Shown: piece after piece, positions 17,838 to 25,473 of the stretch
How the letters are laid out: the number at the start of each line of letters is the position of its first letter
How positions within the stretch are numbered: the stretch's first letter is position 1
Notes under the pieces: generated by a model
Told to the model about the DNA's origin: nothing
Databases searched by the model: none
The model's input: the letters and a program-made list of their open reading frames with translations, nothing else
DNA from: Bacteroidales bacterium
Lineage (GTDB): Bacteria; Bacteroidota; Bacteroidia; Bacteroidales; P3
Direction: 5' to 3'
NCBI GenBank assembly: GCA_017479705.1
Contig: JAFVCA010000027.1
Location: 40,480-104,479 of the forward strand
Length of the DNA stretch: 64,000 nucleotides
Position numbers and translations under genes: made by a program

Positions 17838-17976
17838 CAGCCGAAAATAAAGCGGAATGCCGCCTTTTTGCACTTTCCAGACACCTCCACCACCACCATT
17901 CCTCACCCATCCTTTCCCCGGCAACACAAAGCAGTTTTAATTCAAATAATAATCATTAAAAAATCGAAAGGAAAAA

Positions 17977-18156
17977 ATGAAAGAAAACAAAATCTATTGC
18001 GCCCCCATTATCGAGGTGCTTGATGCAAGAGTTGAAAAAGGTTTTGCCGGTTCCCCTGTGATAGAGCCACAACCCGACCCCGTAACCCCTCCCGATGGCG
18101 GTTTCGACGCTGGTGGTCAAACAGGTTGGTCTGATGGCGGCTACCTGCTCACCTAA
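17977..18156 (+). CDS. Module A small peptide (59 aa), unknown function
   Basis: A 59-residue protein too short for most gene callers. The N-terminal half (YCAPIIEVLDARVEKGFAGS) matches the peptides of module B (20104) and module C (62595) by the pattern Y-x-x-P-x-[VI]-x-V-x-x-x-R-V-E-x-G-F-x-[AG]-S. The C-terminal half is Pro/Gly/Asp-rich and unlike the others. It has no signal peptide or Cys cluster. It lies 70 bp before a large lipoprotein gene, as its homologues do. Conservation in three loci supports a real gene. Function is unknown. Confidence 0.75.
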   Translation: MKENKIYCAPIIEVLDARVEKGFAGSPVIEPQPDPVTPPDGGFDAGGQTGWSDGGYLLT

Positions 18157-18226
18157 TTGCTCCATGCAACCTCGCGTTTATCAACAAACAAACATTAATT
18201 AATCGATTAAAAATCAAAACCACACA

Positions 18227-19840
18227 ATGAGAAAAATATTAAGCAAGACATCCATTGTCCTCTTTGCCGCTGCCATGTTCATGGTTGGCTGCAAAAACGA
18301 AACCGAACAGATTTTCCAACTCCAGATGCCCGAGTACTCCGGTGAAGACAAAACCACCTTTGGCTCCGGCAACACCACCCTGTGGACCGCTGGCGACCCC
18401 GTGCTCATCAACAGCACCTCCGGCAACGTCCAGAGCAGCAGCAGCATCTCCTTCAGCACCCCCATCGACCCCATCAACAAAATGTTCTACTCCCTCTATG
18501 CTGGCCGCGCCACCAGTCCTTCATTCGATGCAAACACTTGCAGCTACACCTACACCATGCCCTCCTCCTTCACCTACACTGCCAACCAGCTGCAGGCTCC
18601 CATGGTGGGTCAGTGCGCCTACATCGGCAAGGATGCCAGACACACCATCATCTACTCCAACATCTGCACCCTGCTGAAACTCGAATTCGTCGTCATCCCC
18701 GACCAGGTGACCATCACCTCCGAGAACACCGCCCTCTCCGGCAACTTCACCGCCACCTATGCTGACGGCAATTGGACGGTTACCGCTCCCGCCGCCACCA
18801 GCTCCAACAAGACTCTCACCATTACAAACTCCAACTACAACTCCGTCATGTACGTCCCCCTGCCCGCTGGCAACCACAAGCTGACCATCTCCGGCACCTG
18901 CAATGTCAGTGGCACCAATGTGGCCGCTCCTTTCTATAAGGAAATGACCAGTAGCGTCAATATGCTGAAAGGTTACCTCTACACCGTCAAGTGCGCCCAC
19001 GCCTTCTCCATTTCCGCCAACAGGAAAGTATTTTTCTCTCCCGGCAACCTCCAGTATTACAACACCAGCACCTATCCTTTAAGCATTACTGATTTAGATG
19101 CTCGTTGGGATGGTGATGGAATCAATTCGAATAGCTGTTTCAGATTTGCTCAACATCAATGGGACAACAACATCACCAGCAACAATATCAAAGAGGAACG
19201 AGTACTTCTTGTCACCTATCACGATGTCCGAGGCAATGGGGCTTGGATTGACCTCTTTGGCTGGGCCACTGGCAGAAATCCCGGCCGCAGCAGAACCACC
19301 AGCCTTGCCTATAGCGGTAGCGGTGTTGACTACGCCGACTGGGGCAACAACCTCACCCTTCCTATTATCAATGCCAAGACCAACGAAAGCTGGCGCACAT
19401 GGCACACCGAAGGCTCATGGTATACCTTAGGCAGATCCGAATGGACATACCTTATCGGACACAGCACTAAGAAATTGGCTACCGTAAATGGTACCGCCGG
19501 TCTTATCATTGCCCCCGACGATTTCAGCGGCTCCCTCCAAACTTCATACTCTGGCACAGCCTGGACCAACCTCGAAAAAAGAGGTGTAATCTTCCTGCCC
19601 GGCTCTGGTTACAGACACTACGGCGAAGGTATTCGTCGCTCATGGGGCTACAGCAGCGACTGGAATGGCTACTGGACAATGACCGACTCCGAGGAATGGG
19701 GCGACTACTATGCCTACTTCATGAAGTTCAGTCCCTCTTATGGCCCCAACGTTGAACGTCCCAGCGTATCACATTCTGGAACAGCTAATTCCAACAAACC
19801 TACCGGCCTGTGCGTCCGTTTAGTTCAAAATGCCAACTAA
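18227..19840 (+). CDS. Module A lipoprotein with C-terminal GNLQY/IDLFGW domain
   Basis: A 537-residue exported lipoprotein: signal peptide with lipobox FMVGC (Cys22), then acidic CKNETEQ, compatible with surface export in Bacteroidota. The N-terminal half (~30-260) is Ser/Thr/Asn-rich and beta-rich, fimbrillin-like. The C-terminal ~270 residues begin AFSISANRKVFFSPGNLQYY and include WIDLFGWATG, VDYADWGNN, WRTWH, GLIIAPDDF and a final CVRLVQ. The domain recalls the Fib_succ_major/DUF1566 lectin-like folds, but this is inference. It follows the 59-aa peptide and ends at a terminator. Confidence 0.78.
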   Translation: MRKILSKTSIVLFAAAMFMVGCKNETEQIFQLQMPEYSGEDKTTFGSGNTTLWTAGDPVLINSTSGNVQSSSSISFSTPIDPINKMFYSLYAGRATSPSFDANTCSYTYTMPSSFTYTANQLQAPMVGQCAYIGKDARHTIIYSNICTLLKLEFVVIPDQVTITSENTALSGNFTATYADGNWTVTAPAATSSNKTLTITNSNYNSVMYVPLPAGNHKLTISGTCNVSGTNVAAPFYKEMTSSVNMLKGYLYTVKCAHAFSISANRKVFFSPGNLQYYNTSTYPLSITDLDARWDGDGINSNSCFRFAQHQWDNNITSNNIKEERVLLVTYHDVRGNGAWIDLFGWATGRNPGRSRTTSLAYSGSGVDYADWGNNLTLPIINAKTNESWRTWHTEGSWYTLGRSEWTYLIGHSTKKLATVNGTAGLIIAPDDFSGSLQTSYSGTAWTNLEKRGVIFLPGSGYRHYGEGIRRSWGYSSDWNGYWTMTDSEEWGDYYAYFMKFSPSYGPNVERPSVSHSGTANSNKPTGLCVRLVQNAN

Positions 19841-19860
19841 ACAATTCAGCTGACATACTA

Positions 19861-19904
19861 ACTTATTTGCTCACCCTCTTTGCGGGGTGGGCAAATAAGT
19901 TTTC
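19861..19904 (+). terminator. Intrinsic terminator of module A
   Basis: ACTTATTTGC / GCAAATAAGT with an inner CACCC / GGGTG, then TTTT. It separates modules A and B. Confidence 0.88.
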
Positions 19905-19940
19905 TCTGTCAACCGGCAACAACAATCATCAACAAACAAT

Positions 19941-20065
19941 AGGTCACCTCTAAAAATTATTGTTGAACACGAATTACACTAATCTAACGAATTATTATTC
20001 GAGCTATTTGTGTTATTCGTGTTCGTCAGAAATGAATAACTAATAATTAGTGTTAGAGGTTGCCT
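19941..20065. repeat. Imperfect palindromic element between modules A and B (MITE-like)
   Basis: The ends AGGTCACCTCTAA and TTAGAGGTTGCCT are near-inverted repeats. Inside, GAACACGAATTACAC faces GTGTTATTCGTGTTC. The ~125 bp has no coding potential. Confidence 0.6.
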
Positions 20066-20103
20066 GAATACAATAAACAATCCAAAACAATAACAACACA
20101 ACA

Positions 20104-20295
20104 ATGGAAAAAGAGACATACACCACACCCCGCGTCAAAGTGGTACATTTCCGCGTGGAGCACGGATTCGAAGCCTCCCCAAATTTCTCCGCTGGCGACA
20201 GCAGTACCATCGAGACCACCAGCGACCTGTTCGGCACCGAAGCCATTTCACAAAACGGCGATGTTATCGGCCGCGATGCTCTTACCCGTTACTAA
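20104..20295 (+). CDS. Module B small peptide (63 aa), unknown function
   Basis: A 63-residue protein. Its N-terminal half YTTPRVKVVHFRVEHGFEAS aligns without gaps to the peptides of modules A and C. The C-terminal half is Ser/Thr/Asp-rich and ends GRDALTRY. It has no signal peptide or membrane helix. The lipoprotein gene begins 12 bp after its stop, the tightest coupling of the three modules, so translational coupling is likely. No -7 box close to its start is convincing; expression could come from the palindromic element upstream or from read-through. Confidence 0.75.
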   Translation: MEKETYTTPRVKVVHFRVEHGFEASPNFSAGDSSTIETTSDLFGTEAISQNGDVIGRDALTRY

Positions 20296-20307
20296 AAACC
20301 CATAGCC

Positions 20308-22176
20308 ATGAACAGACAACACACACTCCTTACCCTTGGCGCAGCCTTCGTGATGCTCGCCTTCAGCTCGTGCCAGAAAGACCGTATGGGCAGCACCTTC
20401 ACCGCCACCCTTGAGCGCTATGCCGACATCAACACCAAGACCCACCTCGACGGCAACCGCCTCAAGTGGGACGCCTCCGACCGCATCATCGTCCTGAACG
20501 ACAACATGAACTTCGGCATCTACGCCGCCACCGCCGGCGGCGCAGTCACCGCCGACTTCACCTACATAGACAACGCCTCCAACACCGGCTGGGACCTCGA
20601 CGTGGGCAACCCCGAAGCCTCCTGCTACGGCGACGGCTACCCCCAAGCCAATTTCTTCCAAGCCATCTATCCCGCCGAAATCGTCGACATCCAAGCCGGC
20701 GGCGTCACCCTCCCTGCCACCTACAGCAGCCCCGACGGCAACCTGCACGGCTTCCCCATGTACGCCTACTCCACCACCAACAAGCTCAACTTCAGGAATG
20801 CCTTCGGCCTTGTCAAGCTCACCATGTATAAAGCCAACACCACCATCACCTCCATCTCCGTCACCGCCGACCGTCCCATCAACGGCCTCTTCACCATCGA
20901 CAACACTACCGAGTGGACCCTCGGCCAGGTTGCCGTCCCCCCGTTAGCCTACAGCAGCAACGGCAACAACACCACCACCCTCACCCTCGGCACCAACGGC
21001 GCTGGCATCTCCATCGACGACGTCAACGCGAAAGACTTCTACATCTGCCTGCCTCCGGGAGAATACAGCAGCCTCACCTTCACCTTCACCAACAGCGAAG
21101 GCGGCTACTGCACCCTCAGCAAGAACTCCCCCACCACCATTGCCCGCAGCCAGTACACAGCCTTCGACCTCCGCGACAACGACCCCACCGACGAACTGTT
21201 AGTCTTCCGCGACATCAGCGGCCTCTTCTCCATCGGCTCCAACCAGTACGTCAAGTTCTCCCCCGGCAACCTGCAATACAGCCCCTCCACCAACGTCTGG
21301 CGCTTCGCCCCCACGCAGCTCAGTTATGTAGGTGAAAGCCAAGGAGACTATTTCCGCGGGGATGTATCGTCCATAGAGTGGATAGACCTCTTTGGTTGGG
21401 GAACAGGCAATAACCCCACCCTCTGCTCAACCGACGATGCCGACTACTCCACTTTCAACGACTGGGGTAACAACACCATTTCAAACGGCGGCGACTACAC
21501 CTGGCGCACCCTTACCTTAGACGAATGGGCATACCTCGCCGCAGGACGTCCCGACGCATTCCAAAAGGTAGGCGGAGCCAACGTTGCGGGCGTAAACGGC
21601 TTCATCTTCCTGCCCGACGTATGGCACCAGCCAGCAGGGACCACCTTTGTTCCCGGTTTCGGCTGGAACGACTTCTACAGCCGCAACACCTACACTGCCG
21701 CCCAGGCACAATTAATGGAAGCTGCTGGAGCCATCTTCCTGCCCGCAGCAGGAGCAATGGGAACCGTGACCGTTTCTGGCACCAACGTACAATGGATGTA
21801 TACTCACAGTGCACAATGGCCACAATTAGGAACCCGCTGGGAAGATGCAGAAGGTGTTCTGGCACCTTTAGTGTGGCTGATTTTACAGCTTGAGGAAAAG
21901 GCCAACTTTTATTGGTCTGCCACATCCTCTGGCGATGAATACCTTTCATTCGAGAATACAAATAACACAACAGGTGCCTACGGCGGTGCATTCTCACAGA
22001 CTGGCCTGTATGATGACATCTTCAGTCACCCCGATGCCGAAGGGGTAATACAAGATGGGCAAGATATGGGCTTTTATATTGCCGATGGATTATATGCCAT
22101 CATGCTGCCCATGGCACCCCAGGCTAAGGCTGCTGTGCGTTTGGTGCGCGACGTCGTTCCCGGCGGCTCCAAGTAA
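20308..22176 (+). CDS. Module B lipoprotein, fimbrillin-like with GNLQY/IDLFGW domain
   Basis: A 622-residue lipoprotein: lipobox AFSSC, then QKDR. The N-terminal part has the Mfa/fimbrillin-like pattern KTHLDGNRLKWDASDRIIVL (residues ~40-60), as in Bacteroidales surface adhesins. A beta-rich middle follows. The C-terminal domain begins ISGLFSIGSNQYVKFSPGNL and contains WRFAPTQL, WIDLFGWGTG, FNDWGNN, WRTLTLDEWAYL, GFIFLPD, LMEAAGAIFLPAAG and a terminal AVRLV. It is a clear paralogue of the module A and C proteins. Probably surface-exposed; the ligand is unknown. Confidence 0.8.
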   Translation: MNRQHTLLTLGAAFVMLAFSSCQKDRMGSTFTATLERYADINTKTHLDGNRLKWDASDRIIVLNDNMNFGIYAATAGGAVTADFTYIDNASNTGWDLDVGNPEASCYGDGYPQANFFQAIYPAEIVDIQAGGVTLPATYSSPDGNLHGFPMYAYSTTNKLNFRNAFGLVKLTMYKANTTITSISVTADRPINGLFTIDNTTEWTLGQVAVPPLAYSSNGNNTTTLTLGTNGAGISIDDVNAKDFYICLPPGEYSSLTFTFTNSEGGYCTLSKNSPTTIARSQYTAFDLRDNDPTDELLVFRDISGLFSIGSNQYVKFSPGNLQYSPSTNVWRFAPTQLSYVGESQGDYFRGDVSSIEWIDLFGWGTGNNPTLCSTDDADYSTFNDWGNNTISNGGDYTWRTLTLDEWAYLAAGRPDAFQKVGGANVAGVNGFIFLPDVWHQPAGTTFVPGFGWNDFYSRNTYTAAQAQLMEAAGAIFLPAAGAMGTVTVSGTNVQWMYTHSAQWPQLGTRWEDAEGVLAPLVWLILQLEEKANFYWSATSSGDEYLSFENTNNTTGAYGGAFSQTGLYDDIFSHPDAEGVIQDGQDMGFYIADGLYAIMLPMAPQAKAAVRLVRDVVPGGSK

Positions 22177-22234
22177 CAGTTGCCGCTGCACGCTTTGAAG
22201 AACTGCTTTTTCTTCAGAATCATTTTATACAACT

Positions 22235-22262
22235 GGAGGCTCGCCTGTATGGGCGAGCCTCC
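22235..22262 (+). terminator. Terminator-like hairpin after module B
   Basis: GGAGGCTCGCC / GGGCGAGCCTCC, an 11-bp stem with a 5-nt loop. The T run is short. Confidence 0.7.
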
Positions 22263-22277
22263 TGCTTTCAGCAAAAG

Positions 22278-22722
22278 TCCCTACGGGACAATGCCCAACG
22301 TCCTTCCACCCATTACTCCGTAGGCGTTTTCGCTTTTCTATTGACCGATTTGGGGCAAACCGCCCGACTGCCCGCATCATTCCGAAGAAGCCTCGGAGAG
22401 GCTTAATCCTATTAACCCCAGACTGCGGAAATCTCCAATTTCCGCAGTCTGGGGCCATGCCATCCCGTACCATCCGGCGTCCCGGAGGGACGCAACTTCA
22501 TCATTCTATCTCAATGTAGCGTCCCTTCGGGACGCTGTATGTGGGGGCATTTCTGACCCCACACTGCGGGATAGAGGGTTGCTCCCTTTCGGTCGCGACC
22601 CCTACCCTTGTGTGGGGTTAATAGAATTCAGCCTCTTCGAGGCTGTCAAACGTGAGTTTATCCTGTCACCGCACTGCGCTGCGCTTGTACGGTGTTATTA
22701 GGATTCAGTCTCTTCGAGGCTG
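22278..22722. repeat. REP-like palindrome cluster
   Basis: Successive short palindromes fill a 0.7-kb gap without genes: GTCCCTACGGGAC (22278), AAGCCTCGGAGAGGCTT (22388), CCCCAGACTGCGGA...TGGGG (22417-22454), GCGTCCCGGAGGGACGC (22477), GCGTCCCTTCGGGACGC (22519), CCCCACAC...GTGTGGGG (22557-22618), CAGCCTCTTCGAGGCTG (22629) and CAGTCTCTTCGAGGCTG (22706). They are separated by ATT(A)-rich linkers. The same palindromes occur at 15031-15122. Confidence 0.8.
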
Positions 22723-22944
22723 TAAAAAGTCAGCCCATATTAAACATAGCCATTGGGATTGAGCCTCCCCGGAGCTTCTTTGTGGCGTGTGCGGACAATC
22801 GTTTCACTTTTCACTTTTCAATTTTCACTTTATCACGGACCGCTCCTTACAGGCCACTTTTAGATTATTTCTCATTCACTTGTCCTACTCCCGTTGGGCA
22901 ACACGAGCGGGAAGTGAGGGCTGAACGAACAATAGGAATCGGGG

Positions 22945-24015
22945 TTAGCCCACACTTTCTTTGAGTTTCTCGGCATTCTCGGCCAGCTGAAGGGCGTCGA
23001 TGAGGTCTTCGATGTCGCCGTCCATAAAGGCGGGGAGGTTGTACATGGTGTAGCCGATGCGGTGGTCGGTGACGCGGCTCTGCGGGTAGTTGTAGGTGCG
23101 GACCTTTTCGCTGCGGTCGCCGGTGGCCACCATGGTTTTGCGCTTGGAGGAGAGTTCCTCCATGTATTTGTTGTATTCGCGCTCGTAGAGGCGGGTGCGG
23201 AGGATGGAGATGGCCTTCTCCATGTTTTTGATTTGGGATTTCTGGTCCTGCATGGAGACGACGATGCCGGTGGGGATGTGCGTGAGGCGGACGGCGGAGT
23301 AGGTGGTGTTGACGCACTGGCCGCCGGGGCCGGAGGCGCAGAAGGTCTCCTTGCGGACGTCGGACATGTTGAGCTCGACATCAAGTTCCTCGGCTTCGGG
23401 CAGGACGACGACGCCGGCTGCGGAGGTGTGGACGCGGCCCTGGGTCTCGGTGGCGGGGACGCGCTGCACGCGGTGCACGCCGCTTTCATATTTGAGCATG
23501 CCGTAGACCTTATCGCCGGTGACGTTGAAGGTGATGTCCTTGTAGCCGCCGGAGGGGCCTTCGTTGAAGTCGACGACCTCGATGCGCCAGTGTTTCTTCT
23601 CGCAGTAGCGGGAGTACATGCGGAAGAGGTCGCCGGCGAAGATACAGGCTTCGTCGCCGCCGGTGCCGCCGCGGATTTCGACTACGGCGTTCTTGCTGTC
23701 GGTGGGGTCCTCGGGGATAAGGAGGATGCGGATTTCCTCCTCCATCTTGTCACGGCGTTCGGAGCATTCGGCGAGTTCGGCTTTGGCCATTTCGCGCAGT
23801 TCCTCGTCCTTCTCGGTGCTGAGGAGGTCCTTGCACTCGGCAATGGTGTCGAGGAGGTTCTTGTAGTCATGGTAGGCTTTGACCACGGGCTGGAGGTCTT
23901 TGTAGTCCTTGCTGAGTTTGACGTAGCGTTTCATGTCGGATGTGACCTGGGGGTCGTTCATCTGCTGTTCTATTTCCTGGTAACGGGCGTAAATGGCTTC
24001 GAGTTTGTCTAACAT
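22945..24015 (-). CDS. prfA: Peptide chain release factor 1
   Basis: This 356-residue factor releases the nascent peptide at UAA and UAG codons. The helical N-domain is followed by the decoding tripeptide PAT (residues 187-189, in RVPATETQGR), which marks RF1 rather than RF2. The catalytic GGQ is at 231-233 in SGPGGQCVNTT. No frameshift site is present, as expected for RF1. Its leader contains the ATGTGGGAATGTGTTAAT repeat tract. The acyltransferase gene lies 108 bp upstream on the same strand. Confidence 0.96.
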   Translation of the reverse strand: MLDKLEAIYARYQEIEQQMNDPQVTSDMKRYVKLSKDYKDLQPVVKAYHDYKNLLDTIAECKDLLSTEKDEELREMAKAELAECSERRDKMEEEIRILLIPEDPTDSKNAVVEIRGGTGGDEACIFAGDLFRMYSRYCEKKHWRIEVVDFNEGPSGGYKDITFNVTGDKVYGMLKYESGVHRVQRVPATETQGRVHTSAAGVVVLPEAEELDVELNMSDVRKETFCASGPGGQCVNTTYSAVRLTHIPTGIVVSMQDQKSQIKNMEKAISILRTRLYEREYNKYMEELSSKRKTMVATGDRSEKVRTYNYPQSRVTDHRIGYTMYNLPAFMDGDIEDLIDALQLAENAEKLKESVG

Positions 24016-24031
24016 TTCTATTGTGATATTG

Positions 24032-24145
24032 CGTTAATTCTTGAATGTGGGAATGTGGGAATGTGTTAATGTGGGAATGTGTTAATTCTTGAATGTGTTA
24101 ATGTGGGAGTCGTGTTTCAATTTTCACTTTTCAATTTTCAATTTT
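24032..24145. repeat. AT-rich intergenic repeat tract
   Basis: GAATGTG(G/T)(G/T)AATGTG phrases repeat several times, then TTTTCAATTTTCACTTTTC-type phrases. The tract is related to 470-503, 1636-1713, 22801-22832 and 41404-41482. It slightly overlaps the 3' end of the acyltransferase gene. Confidence 0.6.
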
Positions 24146-25203
24146 TGCAGCGGTGCAGCGTAGATGCCGAGGAGGGTTTGGCGGATGTCGGGGCCGAGGG
24201 GGTAGCGGGAACAGGCCTCGTCGAGGTAGTGTTCAAAGCGGAGGAGCTGCGGCGTGTGTTTGATGGGGCTTCCGGCCAAGAGGGCGGCAGCAAGGCGGCT
24301 GTTGTCATAGATGGTGTAGCCCTGGGCTATGCGGCTGTCGATGAGGGAGGCGACGCCGTCGGGGCTGCCGTGCAGCTCCTCCAGTTCGGTGCTGGAGAGC
24401 GGCTGGCAGACGGTGAGGTGGACATGGCCTTTGGGGGCCGAGAGGCCGCTGAGGATGCTCTGGGTGTCCTCGCCGGGCTGCTTGGTGTAGGGACCTTGGG
24501 CACTGAGGAGGAGTTCGCGCGCTTTCTGCGGGGCGCAGGGTTCCCACTCGTATGAGATGCTGAGGGGGACGATGTGGAGGGTTTCGAGGGCGCGGACGGG
24601 GTCGGGGTCGGAACGGGAAATCATCTTGATGAGCGCGGGGTCGGTATGGTCGATGCCGTCCTTGGTGCGGCCGTTGCGCTGGGCAATCCATACGCTTTGC
24701 CCCTGTCCGACAACCAGTGTGCGCAACAGGCGGGAGAGCTGCATCATGCTGTTGTAAAAGGCCTTGCCGCCACTGGCACGGGGTATGCCAATCATCTTGT
24801 TGACCTTGGCCATCTGGGCCATGAGGGGCATCTCGAAGAGGTTGGAGCCGATGACGATGTAGGAGGTGTCGAGGCCTTGGGTGACGAGCTGGTATTGCAG
24901 CAGGAGACTGTCGACAACGATGTCGCGGTGGTTGGAGATGAAGAGGGAGGGTTGGCCGTCGAGGTATTGCGTGCCGGAGCAGGAGAAGTCCGTGATGGTG
25001 GTTTGGATCAGGTACTGGCAGGCGCGGTACATGGCGTCGGACTGGAATGAACGCACGCCGTCGTAGGCCAGGAAACGCTGTTTCAAGGCCTCGTGGGAAA
25101 GGTCAGGAAAGAGTTTTGCGGCCAACGGCTGGTCGGCCAAGGCAGCCATAATAGACTTAAATTCCTGTCCTTGACAAGAATATTGTTCTTCGTTCAGTTC
25201 CAT
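24124..25203 (-). CDS. Acyltransferase, PlsC/GPAT-like
   Basis: A 359-residue protein with an NHRDIVVDS motif (the acyltransferase H-x4-D box), a second block NKMIGIPRASGGK and a third WIAQRNGRTKDG. These are the signature of glycerophosphate/lysophosphatidate acyltransferases acting at the inner membrane face in phospholipid synthesis. The protein is longer than PlsC (~240 aa) and has no obvious membrane helix. ATG 25203 is used; the -7 box (25213-25220) ends only 9 nt upstream, so the mRNA is nearly leaderless. The acceptor substrate is uncertain. Confidence 0.8.
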   Translation of the reverse strand: MELNEEQYSCQGQEFKSIMAALADQPLAAKLFPDLSHEALKQRFLAYDGVRSFQSDAMYRACQYLIQTTITDFSCSGTQYLDGQPSLFISNHRDIVVDSLLLQYQLVTQGLDTSYIVIGSNLFEMPLMAQMAKVNKMIGIPRASGGKAFYNSMMQLSRLLRTLVVGQGQSVWIAQRNGRTKDGIDHTDPALIKMISRSDPDPVRALETLHIVPLSISYEWEPCAPQKARELLLSAQGPYTKQPGEDTQSILSGLSAPKGHVHLTVCQPLSSTELEELHGSPDGVASLIDSRIAQGYTIYDNSRLAAALLAGSPIKHTPQLLRFEHYLDEACSRYPLGPDIRQTLLGIYAAPLQKLKIEK

Positions 25204-25212
25204 AGTAAATGG

Positions 25213-25220
25213 CAAAGATA
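25213..25220 (-). promoter_or_regulatory. -7 box of the acyltransferase gene
   Basis: TATCTTTG on the minus strand, 9 nt before ATG 25203. The in-frame TTG at 25215 falls inside the promoter and can be excluded. Confidence 0.65.
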
Positions 25221-25302
25221 CGAAATTTATTTGAATCAGTGAAGTTTTTGCGTTCGGCGGCCTTGCAGACAGCCTTGCAGGTGCGGCCCACCCTTGTGCA
25301 TA

Positions 25303-25331
25303 GGTCGTGTGATGGTCGTGTGATGGTCGTG
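25303..25331. repeat. 11-bp tandem repeat (GGTCGTGTGAT)
   Basis: Two full units and a partial third lie in the spacer between two divergent genes. The rest of the spacer (25221-25461) shows no gene. Confidence 0.7.
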
Positions 25332-25461
25332 CGGAAAACGTGTCGAGCCCCTCCCCAAAAAGGCACCGGCGCGGCCCACCGACAAGTCCCGTTGGGTAGG
25401 CGCACTTACTTATTTTTTACATAAAGATCACGAGAATATATCACAATCCGATTTTTTTATT

Positions 25462-25469
25462 TATCTTTG
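25462..25469 (+). promoter_or_regulatory. -7 box of the 25474 gene (leaderless start)
   Basis: TATCTTTG with only 4 nt between it and ATG 25474. Transcription should begin at or next to the A of the ATG. Confidence 0.7.
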
Positions 25470-25473
25470 CACT

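Noticed and set aside
17977-18156. RiPP precursor peptide
   Set aside because: No maturation enzyme, peptidase-transporter or core Cys/Ser pattern nearby, and the homologues always pair with lipoproteins instead.
18990-22176. Diversity-generating retroelement target
   Set aside because: The lipoproteins may be lectin-like, but no reverse transcriptase, template repeat or adenine-biased variable repeat is visible.
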